Shown here: positions 37,689-45,919 of the stretch, one piece after another
Position numbering within the stretch: position 1 is the stretch's first letter
How the letters are laid out: every line of letters begins with the position of its first letter
NCBI GenBank assembly: GCA_016718035.1
Contig: JADKEK010000001.1
Span: 186,001 to 250,000 of the forward strand
Length of the DNA stretch: 64,000 bases
DNA from: Bacteroidota bacterium
Lineage (GTDB): Bacteria > Bacteroidota > Bacteroidia > Chitinophagales > BACL12
Reading direction: 5' to 3'
Translations under genes and position numbers: made by a program
Notes under the pieces: generated by a model
What the model was told of the DNA's origin: nothing
Databases searched by the model: none
The model's input: the letters and a program-made list of their open reading frames with translations, nothing else

Positions 37689-39188
37689 ATGGGATTGAAG
37701 TCGCTGCTTGCCAAACCGTTTGCCGATTACATTGCAAAACGGGTATATGATGCTGCAAAAAATGCTGTTGCCAATCAGGAAAAAATTATGATGGAACTGG
37801 TGCAAACAGCTGCACAAACCCAATTCGGTAAGGATCACCACTTTTCGAATGTGCGCAACTACGAAGATTTTAAAGCCGCTGTTCCTGTTCGCGATTATGA
37901 GGCTTTGCGTTATTATATAGATAAAATGGTGGATGGTGAATCGGATGTGTTATGGCCAGGCAAACCATTATATCTTGCCAAAACATCGGGCACAACTTCA
38001 GGGGTGAAATACATTCCCTTAACTAAAGCCTCTATTCCCAATCATATCAACTCAGCCCGAAATGCCTTACTCATGTATGTGCATGAAACGCGTAATACCG
38101 ATTTTATTTCCGGTAAAATGATTTTTTTGCAAGGTTCACCGGTGTTGGGAGAAAAAAATGGTATTAAAACAGGTCGCCTTTCAGGAATAGTTTACCATTT
38201 TGTGCCAGGTTATTTATTACGCAATCGCATGCCGAGTTATACCATCAATTGTATTGAAGATTGGGAGACAAAAGTGGAAGCCATTGCGCATGAAACTATG
38301 TCGGAAAAGATGTCGCTCATTAGTGGTATTCCACCTTGGGTGCTCATGTATTTTGAAAAGTTGACAGCCATCAGTGGCAAAAAAACAGTGCAGGAAATAT
38401 TCCCGGATTTTTCGTTGTTTGTTTATGGTGGAGTCAATTACGAACCGTATCGCTCTAAAATTGAAGCAATTGTAGGTAAAAAAATTCCGTCGATAGAAAC
38501 ATACCCCGCCAGCGAAGGTTTTATTGCCTATCAGGATAGTCAAAACGCTGAAGGCCTTTTACTAAATGTTGATTCAGGGATATTTTTTGAATTTATTCCT
38601 GCCGGAGAAATATTTAATGATAATCCAACAAGGGTTATGTTGAAGGATGTTCAGCTAGGCGTAAACTATGCACTTATCTTAAACAATAATGCAGGTTTGT
38701 GGGGATATAATATTGGCGATACCATAAAATTTGTATCCTTAAACCCATATCGAATTGTAGTTTCCGGACGAATTAAACATTTCATTTCCGCATTTGGCGA
38801 ACATGTGATAGGAGAAGAGGTGGAATATGCCTTATTAAAGGCGGCAGAAGAGGAACAGATTGAAATTGTGGAATTTACGGTGGCACCTCAGGTAAATCCC
38901 GAAAGTGGATTGCCTTATCACGAATGGTTTATCGAATTTGGCACTCAACCGACAAACTTAACAACCTTTGCAGCCAAAGTAGATGAACACCTTCAACACA
39001 AGAATATCTACTATAAAGACCTGATTACCGGCAAAATACTGCGATCCCTCGAAATTACGTTGGTAAAAGAGGGAGGTTTTCGCAACTTTATGAAGGCTAA
39101 AGGCAAACTTGGCGGGCAAAACAAAGTCGCCCGACTAAGTAATGACAGGCTGATAGCCGATGAACTAAAAGAATGGACAGTGTGTTAA
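37689..39188 (+). CDS. GH3 auxin-responsive promoter family protein (acyl-adenylate/amide synthetase-like)
   Basis: 499 residues, full length for bacterial GH3. The ATP-binding loop is LAKTSGTTSGVKYIPLT (T-S-G-T-T-S-G), characteristic of the ANL/GH3 adenylating superfamily. VYGGVNYEPYR, ETYPASEGFIAYQ and YNIGDTIKFVSLNPYRI are the later core motifs, and the C-terminal cap has HEWFIEF and LGGQNKVARLSNDR. Plant GH3 proteins conjugate amino acids to acyl acids; the bacterial substrate is unknown. Common in Bacteroidota. It is followed 59 bp later by rseP. Confidence 0.9.
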   Translation: MGLKSLLAKPFADYIAKRVYDAAKNAVANQEKIMMELVQTAAQTQFGKDHHFSNVRNYEDFKAAVPVRDYEALRYYIDKMVDGESDVLWPGKPLYLAKTSGTTSGVKYIPLTKASIPNHINSARNALLMYVHETRNTDFISGKMIFLQGSPVLGEKNGIKTGRLSGIVYHFVPGYLLRNRMPSYTINCIEDWETKVEAIAHETMSEKMSLISGIPPWVLMYFEKLTAISGKKTVQEIFPDFSLFVYGGVNYEPYRSKIEAIVGKKIPSIETYPASEGFIAYQDSQNAEGLLLNVDSGIFFEFIPAGEIFNDNPTRVMLKDVQLGVNYALILNNNAGLWGYNIGDTIKFVSLNPYRIVVSGRIKHFISAFGEHVIGEEVEYALLKAAEEEQIEIVEFTVAPQVNPESGLPYHEWFIEFGTQPTNLTTFAAKVDEHLQHKNIYYKDLITGKILRSLEITLVKEGGFRNFMKAKGKLGGQNKVARLSNDRLIADELKEWTVC

Positions 39189-39247
39189 CAAAGTTTAATC
39201 AACCCATGAACACAATCAACAAATAATTCACGAATTTCGCAGCACTT

Positions 39248-40568
39248 ATGGACGTAGTTATTCAGATTGCGCAATTGATTTTAGCGCTTACAATTTTGGT
39301 TTTTATTCACGAGCTGGGGCATTTTATGGCCGCAAGGATGTTTGGAATAAGAGTAGAAAAATTCTTCATATTTTTTGATGCATATGGCAAAAAGTTATGG
39401 TCGATTAAACGCGGCGATACTGAATATGGCATTGGCTGGCTGCCTTTAGGTGGTTATGTAAAAATTGCCGGTATGATTGATGAGAGCATGGACAAAGATG
39501 CCATGAAAAAACCGGCAGAACCTTGGGAATTGCGTTCAAAACCCAATTGGCAGAAATTTATTGTAATGATTGGCGGTATTGTTATGAATGTGATATTGGG
39601 TATCATTTTATATGTATTCATTTTAGCCAATTATTCTAAAAATTATACTACTGTTGAAGGGGTAAATAATGCAGGTGGTATTTATGCTACCGAAGCAGGA
39701 AAAAAATATGGTTTTGAAACCGGCGATAAATTAGTTTCGATTAATGGTAGAAGTTATGAGCGTTTAGATGACTATGTATCTGCAAGATTATATTTTGGTT
39801 CAGATGTAGTGGTTGACCGCAATGGTAAACAAATTGAATTGGTAGTTGCAGACAGTGCATTTAAAGATAAAATGCGTGGGGAGGTATTGTTCGATTTAAA
39901 AGCAACAATTAAAATTGAAGATTTTAGCGATAGTTTAAAAAATGCCAAAGAAGCCGGATTACAAAAAGGTGATATTTTAAAAGCAATTGACAGTGTTCCA
40001 GTAGAATATTTTACACAGATGTCCGAAATGTTTAAAGCAAGAAAAGGACAAAGTGTTCCTATTACCGTAGACAGAAATGGCACTGAACAAACTATGTTAA
40101 CGCAAGTGGATGAGCATGGCAGAATTGGTATTTTAACCAATACAAAATTGTATGCTTACGATTCAGTGCATTATAGTTTTGGTAAAGCACTGAGTTACGG
40201 AACCCGCGATGCGTTTGAAGTATTTTATTTCCAGGCAGTGAGTCTCGTGCGCTATTTTCAGAGGTGATATTCCTGCACGTGAAAGTATTTCAAGTCCTAT
40301 TGGTATTACCAAATTATTTGCGCCAAAATGGGACTGGACTTCATTCTGGATATTAACTGCATTATTAAGTATGGTGTTGGCGTTTATGAATTTATTGCCA
40401 ATTCCGGCATTAGATGGTGGACATATTATGTTTATCGCCATTGAAAGTATTACCGGCAGAAAATTGTCCGATAAATTTATGGAACGTGCACAATTAGTCG
40501 GCATGATTTTATTGTTATCGCTAATGGTATTTGCTGTGGGCAACGATATTGTCAAAATGTTTAATTGA
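39248..40568 (+). CDS. rseP: Site-2 zinc protease RseP, frameshifted near the C-terminus
   Basis: The first frame (39248-40267) has the zinc motif HELGH at residues 21-25, the loop GYVKIAGM, a membrane segment and PDZ domains (AGLQKGDILKAIDSVPVE). It then shifts at about 40247-40256, where QAVSLVR should run into AIFRGDIPARESISSPIGI in the frame opened at 40251. That frame continues to NLLPIPALDGGH, the conserved LDG motif, and to the stop TGA at 40566-40568. Restoring a GC dinucleotide in GTGCGC(GC)TATT would join the two. RseP cleaves anti-sigma factors and signal-peptide remnants in the inner membrane. The stop overlaps the next start as TGATG. Confidence 0.92.
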
Positions 40569-41398
40569 TGAATAAATTTATTAGTGTTAGTTGTTGTTTA
40601 ATACTGTGTTTTGCATTTACCATTGTAAATGGACAAAATGCTAATAGCGGCGCACTAATTGGTCAAGATTCGAATAAACATAAGGTAATGATTATACCTT
40701 TCGACCAGTATAATTATTTTTCGGATGCAGACCCTGAATTAGCAGAAAAAAATGAACCGGTTACGGACATTTCTCGATTGTTCCGTTATGGTTTAAATTA
40801 TAATATCAGTGCAAGGGTAATTTCTACTAACGAAACCTATAATATTTTGACCGATACTACGGTGCAATCAGGTACTGATTTAAAAATGATTTATGCCAGT
40901 ATTACGTACCGTTTTGAGCATCCTATGAATGTAGTAAAAGGTGATTCGGTAGGAAAGGCTGTTGCACAGCCCGATTTGTTTGGCAATGGTGTTATGGAAG
41001 AAGAAAAAAAGGAAAAGAATAATCCTTTTAAGAAAAAATCTGAAGATGAAGCCGAAAAAAATGCCAAGTATTTGAATGCTGTTATTACCCATCCGGAAAT
41101 TTTCACAGGCTTGCAGCAAAAGTATGGGACCGATTTATTTTTATTTATCAATCAGTTTGAACTGGTGACCAATTATAATCATTGTCTGGATCGTTCTGCC
41201 AATTATTTTGAAAGAAAGGTAGTGGTGCATTATTCCATATATGATGCAAATGCCAAACAATTACAAGGCGGCGCGCATACTGTTACGTTTTCTTCTGGAG
41301 AAACGAATGTAGATAAAATAATAGCGACACAGTTTCCGCTGGTTGCCGATTATTTGAGCACAGCAATAGCTGATGTATCTAAACCGGTAATAAAATAA
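40568..41398 (+). CDS. Secreted protein of unknown function coupled to rseP
   Basis: 276 residues from ATG 40568, which overlaps the rseP stop by one base, so the two are translationally coupled. Signal peptide MNKFISVSCCLILCFAFTIV then NGQ. The start VMIIPFDQYNYFSDAD and the later EIFTGLQQKYGTDLFLFINQ suggest an envelope protein of a type found beside rseP in Bacteroidota; I do not recognise a named domain. A charged lysine-rich segment (EEEKKEKNNPFKKKSEDEAE) lies in the middle. It is followed after 5 bp by hscB in the same operon. Confidence 0.75.
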   Translation: MNKFISVSCCLILCFAFTIVNGQNANSGALIGQDSNKHKVMIIPFDQYNYFSDADPELAEKNEPVTDISRLFRYGLNYNISARVISTNETYNILTDTTVQSGTDLKMIYASITYRFEHPMNVVKGDSVGKAVAQPDLFGNGVMEEEKKEKNNPFKKKSEDEAEKNAKYLNAVITHPEIFTGLQQKYGTDLFLFINQFELVTNYNHCLDRSANYFERKVVVHYSIYDANAKQLQGGAHTVTFSSGETNVDKIIATQFPLVADYLSTAIADVSKPVIK

Positions 41399-41403
41399 AG
41401 ACA

Positions 41404-41925
41404 ATGTATTATTTCGAATTATATCAAATACCGGTCAGTTTTTTACCGGATATCGCCAGCATTAAAAGGCAATACTTCGTATTAAGCAAACAATATCATC
41501 CTGATTTTTATAGTAATACATCTCCGGAGAAACAAGCTGAAATTTTGGCGTTATCTACACAGGTGAATAAAGCCTATGCCGTTTTAACCGATATGGATAA
41601 ACGAATGCGATATATATTAATGGAAGCAGGGTATTTAAAGGAAGAAGAAAAATTTATATTACCACAGGATTTTTTGATGGAAATGATGGACATCAACGAA
41701 AAGTTGATGGAGGTGCAAATGGATGGGGATAAGGATGCATCTGCAGCTATTAAAAATGAAATTACACAGCTGGAAGAAAGTTTGTATCAGGACATATTAC
41801 CCACCTTACAAAATTTTGATATCAATTCTTTAAACCCGGATATTATGTTATCCATTAAAACCTATTATTTCAAACGAAAATATCTACTGCGCTTGCTGGA
41901 ACAGGTTGATGGGGGCGGGGAATGA
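41404..41925 (+). CDS. hscB: Fe-S assembly co-chaperone HscB (J-domain)
   Basis: 173 residues. The J domain carries HPD at 32-34 (SKQYHPDFYSN), then the C-terminal helical domain with MRYILMEAGYL and LPQDFLMEMMDINEKLME, which in HscB binds IscU. It stimulates the Hsp70 HscA during cluster transfer. A zinc-binding N-terminal extension is absent, as usual in bacteria. The last 56 bases overlap, tail to tail, with the 3' end of the convergent lipoprotein gene. It is the last gene of the rseP operon. Confidence 0.9.
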   Translation: MYYFELYQIPVSFLPDIASIKRQYFVLSKQYHPDFYSNTSPEKQAEILALSTQVNKAYAVLTDMDKRMRYILMEAGYLKEEEKFILPQDFLMEMMDINEKLMEVQMDGDKDASAAIKNEITQLEESLYQDILPTLQNFDINSLNPDIMLSIKTYYFKRKYLLRLLEQVDGGGE

Positions 41926-42511
41926 AGTGATTTGTGCGCCAAAGTGGTGATGAATTATTAAAAGGTTTTTTCACCGGATTTTTGCCATTAAATTTATACA
42001 TTGTTTCGGTAAAAATGTATTCCATTAACTGACGGTCCTTTAAACCAATCAGTCTCATTCTAACATGTAAATTATTATAGATTACAACCCTGACAGCATC
42101 ATAAGTTGAACCGGTTATAAATATTCTGGTTGCAACTAAACACTGATCATCTTTCTTTTGATTTTCCGTATACATTTGAGTCTTGCCGGGAATAATTGGT
42201 ATGTTGGCAATTGATTTTTCCAACAATTCATCAGCAGTGATGTCATCTTCAAAAAAATTAGTGTAGTCAATCGTAAACAATGTGTAATCAGTGGTATTCA
42301 TATCAATTTCAACAACAACTATTGAATCGCCTTCTATTAAGTCGGAAGGTATTGTATAAGAAATTGCTTTTGCGTTATCTTTAAAAATAGGTAAGATCAA
42401 TTCATTATTAGTGTCAATTGAAACAACTAACTGATTATTGTTTTTGTCTTTACAGCTACTGAACAAAAACAAAACAAAAGAAATTGAGGTTGTAAGTTTA
42501 ACAAATTTCAA
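41870..42511 (-). CDS. Lipoprotein of unknown function, 3' end overlapping hscB
   Basis: 213 residues with a lipobox (SFVLFLFSSC, Cys20). The middle is beta-rich (IEGDSIVVVEIDMN, DAVRVVIYNNLHVRMRLIGL). The end beyond LMEYIFTETMYKFNGKN lies partly within hscB: the last 18 or so residues (PRPHQPVPASAVDIFV) are antisense to hscB codons and look arbitrary. The original stop may have been lost by mutation or by a sequencing error. No family recognised. Confidence 0.6.
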   Translation of the reverse strand: MKFVKLTTSISFVLFLFSSCKDKNNNQLVVSIDTNNELILPIFKDNAKAISYTIPSDLIEGDSIVVVEIDMNTTDYTLFTIDYTNFFEDDITADELLEKSIANIPIIPGKTQMYTENQKKDDQCLVATRIFITGSTYDAVRVVIYNNLHVRMRLIGLKDRQLMEYIFTETMYKFNGKNPVKKPFNNSSPLWRTNHFIPRPHQPVPASAVDIFV

Positions 42512-42552
42512 TCAAAAAATTTAATTTTATTACATCAATAAACTCAGATAAT

Positions 42553-42876
42553 TTATGAAAAAATAAAAAATACAGTTAGGATAAAAACTGAAAATATTGT
42601 AAAGTATTTATAGCCGATAAATAAAATGGTATCTCTAAAAAACCGGTCCACAAAATACCAAACAAACATATACAAAATAAAGCAATAAAACATAAGCACC
42701 ATTGTGAAGTAATTGAAAAGATCGAATTTTATTATAGCAATCATTAAGCTGCTACAAATCAAACTCAATATTAAAATTCGGAAATAACTTGTGTTCTCAA
42801 TAAATCTCAAAATCTCTTTATTAAAATTTGCGTTTAGTAGTAAATGGTAACTGTACAATTTAATAAAGCACAGCAT
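42553..42876 (-). CDS. Small hydrophobic protein, probably membrane-bound
   Basis: 107 residues with three or four hydrophobic segments (ILILSLICSSLMIAIIKF, YFTMVLMFYCFILYMFVW, YFTIFSVFILTVFFIFS). No motif is recognised. The sequence is very Phe/Ile/Tyr-rich, which AT-rich chance frames can mimic. The order beside the 41870 gene on the same strand gives weak support. Confidence 0.4.
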   Translation of the reverse strand: MLCFIKLYSYHLLLNANFNKEILRFIENTSYFRILILSLICSSLMIAIIKFDLFNYFTMVLMFYCFILYMFVWYFVDRFFRDTILFIGYKYFTIFSVFILTVFFIFS

Positions 42877-42944
42877 TGTAAAATTAAATAAAAATAGTTG
42901 TAAGAATTCCAGAATAAAAGCTGGGTAGTTATAATTTTAAATTT

Positions 42945-43177
42945 TGCTCAATCAAACAATCCCGAACCGCAGGTTCCTTATAAATTTTGCTCAATCAACA
43001 AATCTTGTTCAATAATCAGATCAGTTACCGAAGAATACTATTTTATAAAATTATATAACCCAATCAACCTTGCTCAATCAACAAATCTTGTTCAATCAAA
43101 CAATTCCGAACCGCAGGTTCTCCATAAATTTTGCTCAATCAAAAAATCTTGCTCAATAATCCAATCAGGTACCGAAG
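42945..43177 (+). repeat. 144-bp tandem duplication ending in the tRNA-Leu 3' sequence
   Basis: Two copies of about 89 bp are offset by exactly 144 bp. Both contain the palindrome GAACCGCAGGTTC (42964-42976 and 43108-43120) and the string TTTTGCTCAATCAA, and both end in ACCGAAG (43027-43033 and 43171-43177), the acceptor end of the tRNA-Leu at 43557. The unit is built of shorter TTGCTCAATCAA-type repeats. No coding frame is supported. Confidence 0.75.
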
Positions 43178-43293
43178 GTGGGACTCGAACCTGCCTGACT
43201 GCGAGTATGAATTTAAAATTTACACGATATTGTCAGTCGGAGTGAAAAATGTTATGTTTCGATTGGATTACCGGCAGGCAGGCCCACACGCTT
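43169..43293 (-). repeat. Partial tRNA-Leu 3' copy split by a short palindrome-ended insert
   Basis: Bases 43169-43191 are identical to 43556-43578 (23 bp, the 3' acceptor and T-arm end of tRNA-Leu, same orientation). The next tRNA bases, CCCACACGCTT, reappear at 43283-43293 (43577-43587 in the tRNA). Between them is an insert of about 92 bp bounded by CCTGCCTG (43190-43197) and CAGGCAGG (43275-43282). So a duplicated tRNA end was later interrupted by a small palindromic element. Confidence 0.65.
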
Positions 43294-43334
43294 CATTCAA
43301 TTTCTTCAATAATTTTCCGTAATAGCCGTTTCCC

Positions 43335-43541
43335 TTAAGTTGTTTTAAGCTCCTTTTCTCGTTGTCTTGCATCAAGTCTTGTGTCAAATGATTCAATTAG
43401 AATTAACTTAAAGGGTAAATAAGGTTTAGTAGTTCTCTCATAACCCTTATTGTGTTGATTTACTCTTCGCTCAACATTATCAGTAAGCCCAACATAGATA
43501 TAATTATGTTGAATGCTTTTTAAGGCATAAACAAAATACAT
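43335..43541 (-). CDS. GIY-YIG endonuclease-like protein, possibly truncated
   Basis: 68 residues from ATG 43541 (MYFVYALKSIQHNYIYVGLT): the longer frame to 43598 would overlap the tRNA and is rejected. The GIY-YIG core is VYALKS...YIYVGLTDNVERRVNQHN, then KPYLPFKLILIES and DARQREKELK. This matches small UPF0213-type nuclease domains. After KTT the frame meets TAA (43335-43337), but continues in frame as GKRLLRKIIEEIE to a TGA at 43293, which resembles the normal family tail. So 13 codons may have been lost by a stop mutation or error. It sits between direct copies of the tRNA-Leu end. Confidence 0.75.
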   Translation of the reverse strand: MYFVYALKSIQHNYIYVGLTDNVERRVNQHNKGYERTTKPYLPFKLILIESFDTRLDARQREKELKTT

Positions 43542-43556
43542 TTTTAAAAGGATATG

Positions 43557-43640
43557 TACCGAAGGTGGGACTCGAACCCACACGCTTTTTGAGGGCACCG
43601 GATTTTGAGTCCGGCGTGTCTACCATTCCACCACTTCGGC
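43557..43640 (-). tRNA. tRNA-Leu(CAA)
   Basis: 84 nt. Acceptor GCCGAAG pairs with CTTCGGT (first pair G-U), discriminator A at 43557. The anticodon stem CCGGA/TCCGG encloses the loop CTCAAAA, giving anticodon CAA. A long variable arm, typical of Leu, precedes GGTTCGAGTCC of the T arm. CCA is not encoded. Its 3' end is duplicated at 43169-43191. Confidence 0.95.
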
Positions 43641-43834
43641 GTGTCTCATTTGTTAGATGAGGTGGAGCTGATTTCTTTCAAATCAGGGCTGCAAAGTTAA
43701 TCTAATACTCCTTATTTGCAAATATTTATTGGGAATTGAAACGACTGTTTTTCTGCAAAATGCAGCGCTTTTATTTGGCTATATCAAACCTGTACGCTTA
43801 ATTAAGCAGTACTTTTACGTTATAATTAACAATC

Positions 43835-44908
43835 ATGTATCGTACTATTATCACCGGGACAGGTGCTGTTATTCCTCCAGTAGTGAAAACAAACCGTGAT
43901 TTTGCTGCTCACGACTTTTATGGAGAGGATAGTGTAAAAATTGATACGCCTCCTGAAGAGGTAACAGAAAAATTCAGACAAATCACCGGAATTGAGGAAC
44001 GCAGGTATGCAGATACAGAAGTAAACGCTTCCGATTTAGGCGCTGAAGCGGCTAAAATTGCCATAACCGAAAGTGGTATTGACCCTGAAACGCTTGATCA
44101 GATTATAGTAGCGCATAATTTTGGAAATGTTACCAAACATACCATTCAAACTGATATACTGCCGGCATTAGCTTCCCGTATCAAACACGATTTGGGGATA
44201 CATAACCCTGCTTGCGTTGCATACGATATTTTGTTTGGTTGTCCCGGTTGGGTGCAGGGTGTTATTCAGGCGGATGCTTTTTTTAAGGCAGGAATAGCCA
44301 AAAAAATATTGGTTGTAGGGACCGAGACGCTTAGTCGGGTTTTAGATGTTTATGACAGGGATAGTATGATATTTTCAGACGGGGCAGGGGCCACAGTGGT
44401 CGAATACCGGGAAAGCGGCGCTTTGGATTCCGGAATCCTGAGTTATAATATGGCATCGCATTGTGTGGATGAAGCTTACTATTTACATATGGGCAAATCG
44501 AATTTCCCGCAATCGGACCCGCGCGTGCGTTATATCAAAATGAAAGGCCGAAAAGTGTATGAATATGCCATGAAGTATGTCCCACTGGCCATGAAAACCT
44601 GTCTGGACAATGCCGGCATAAGTATTTCGGAAGTGAAAAAGGTATTTATCCATCAGGCCAATGAAAAAATGGATGAAGGTATTATAAAGGCATTGTTCAA
44701 ATTATACGGACTGAAGGAAATTCCTGAAAACATAATGCCTATGAGTATTCATAAATTGGGCAACAGCTCGGTTGCAACGGTGCCTACCTTATATGATATG
44801 GTGCTCAAAAACCGGTTAAGTGGTCACCAACTGCATCCCGGAGATGTAATTTTGTTTGCTTCAGTTGGGGCAGGGATGAATATTAATAGTATCTGCTACC
44901 GAATTTAA
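43835..44908 (+). CDS. 3-oxoacyl-ACP synthase III family protein (FabH-like)
   Basis: 357 residues. Thiolase-fold condensing enzyme with the Cys-His-Asn triad: Cys in AYDILFGCPGWVQG, His in FIHQANEKMDEG, and Asn in HKLGNSSVATVPT. The entry VTEKFRQITGIEERRYA and the C-terminal GDVILFASVGAGMNINS are FabH-like. It is longer than typical FabH (about 320-330) and has the N-terminal insertion PPVVKTNRDFAAHDF. Such proteins initiate fatty-acid synthesis or make 3-oxoacyl intermediates of other pathways; this member's substrate is unknown. Monocistronic. Confidence 0.88.
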   Translation: MYRTIITGTGAVIPPVVKTNRDFAAHDFYGEDSVKIDTPPEEVTEKFRQITGIEERRYADTEVNASDLGAEAAKIAITESGIDPETLDQIIVAHNFGNVTKHTIQTDILPALASRIKHDLGIHNPACVAYDILFGCPGWVQGVIQADAFFKAGIAKKILVVGTETLSRVLDVYDRDSMIFSDGAGATVVEYRESGALDSGILSYNMASHCVDEAYYLHMGKSNFPQSDPRVRYIKMKGRKVYEYAMKYVPLAMKTCLDNAGISISEVKKVFIHQANEKMDEGIIKALFKLYGLKEIPENIMPMSIHKLGNSSVATVPTLYDMVLKNRLSGHQLHPGDVILFASVGAGMNINSICYRI

Positions 44909-45117
44909 CTTTTGTGAATTTTGAGCGCCCGTGCTATGGGACAATTTTCCATCAGGGTTGGTAAATTCGGCCGAAGTTGTTAATTTTGTAGGGCTTGCGG
45001 AAGTAAACCACAATGTTGACAGGGTGTTAACCCAAATACCGGCAAACGCGAAATTTTAAGTTTCTTTCCGCTGATTATCAATAAGTTGCACGTTAAATAT
45101 TAATTTTTCAATATAGT

Positions 45118-45149
45118 TTTGTTTAATTTAGTTGTATTCATTACCTTTG
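45118..45149 (+). promoter_or_regulatory. Promoter of rplU-rpmA
   Basis: TTTG at 45118-45121, a 20-bp spacer, then TACCTTTG at 45142-45149: both elements fit the Bacteroidota -33/-7 consensus. The start codon at 45169 leaves a leader of about 16 nt. This is the best promoter in the window. Confidence 0.8.
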
Positions 45150-45168
45150 CAACTTCATTTTAAAAGTC

Positions 45169-45477
45169 ATGTACGCAATAGTAAACATAGCTGGCCAGCA
45201 ATTCAAGGTTGAGGAAAACCAGGAGATTTTTGTTCATCGCCAGGAAGGCAATGAAGGGGACAAGATTGAGTTTAAGGAAGTACTCCTTAAAGCGAAAGAC
45301 GACAAGGTGCAGGTTGGTAGCCCAACTGTAGCATCAGCTAGTGTTTCAGCTACAATACTTTCACATGTAAAGGGTGACAAGGTTATCATCTTCAAGAAAA
45401 AACGTCGTAAAAATTACCGCGTTAAAAACGGTCACCGTCAATCATTCACAAAAATCAAAATCGAAAAAATCAATTAA
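45169..45477 (+). CDS. rplU: 50S ribosomal protein L21
   Basis: 102 residues. MYAIVNIAGQQFKVEENQEIFV at the start, with the L21 signature KVIIFKKKRRKNYRVKNGHRQ (shown here to the Q) near the C-terminus followed by SFTKIKIEKI. It binds 23S rRNA in the large subunit. It is the first gene of a two-gene operon with rpmA, 11 bp apart, the usual order. Confidence 0.98.
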   Translation: MYAIVNIAGQQFKVEENQEIFVHRQEGNEGDKIEFKEVLLKAKDDKVQVGSPTVASASVSATILSHVKGDKVIIFKKKRRKNYRVKNGHRQSFTKIKIEKIN

Positions 45478-45488
45478 ATCTAAACAAC

Positions 45489-45755
45489 ATGGCACATAAG
45501 AAAGGCGTCGGTAGTTCCAAAAACGGTCGTGAAAGTCACAGTAAACGTTTAGGTGTTAAAATCTGGGGTGGTCAACCTGTAATTGCAGGTAATATTATCA
45601 TCCGTCAAAGAGGCACTGAATTCCATCCCGGTAAAAACGTGGGTATGGGTAAAGATCATACCATTTTTGCATTAGTTGAAGGTGTAGTAACTTTCACAAA
45701 AGGTCGCAAAGATCGTTCATTCGTAAATGTAATTCCGGCAGAAGCAGAAGCTTAA
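45489..45755 (+). CDS. rpmA: 50S ribosomal protein L27
   Basis: 88 residues. MAHKKGVGSSKNGRESHSKR then LGVKIWGGQ is the typical N-terminus, reaching the peptidyl-transferase centre, and HPGKNVGMGKDHTIFAL the core. The N-terminal Met is directly followed by AHKKG, with no Firmicutes-type cleaved extension. It ends shortly before a strong terminator. Confidence 0.98.
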   Translation: MAHKKGVGSSKNGRESHSKRLGVKIWGGQPVIAGNIIIRQRGTEFHPGKNVGMGKDHTIFALVEGVVTFTKGRKDRSFVNVIPAEAEA

Positions 45756-45776
45756 TTCCGAATTCAACATATTTAA

Positions 45777-45810
45777 AGAGGCTGTCTCCAAAAGATAGCC
45801 TCTTTTTTTG
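45777..45810 (+). terminator. Terminator of rplU-rpmA
   Basis: AGAGGCT (45777-45783) pairs with AGCCTCT (45797-45803), followed by a run of T. It lies 21 bp past the rpmA stop. Confidence 0.85.
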
Positions 45811-45919
45811 TGCCTGATAATTACGTGTATTTCAGTCAATCAATTAATAGGTATACCTACAACTGAGCATTCAACAATAAAGAGAATTAATTACATTGAC
45901 AATGATAACTGGTTGTGCG

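Noticed and set aside
42945..43177. CRISPR-like array of TTGCTCAATCAA strings
   Set aside because: Only two 144-bp units, irregular internal repeats, no spacers.
43131..43322. A 63-codon plus-strand frame across the tRNA fragment
   Set aside because: It translates the duplicated tRNA end and the small insert; no protein features.
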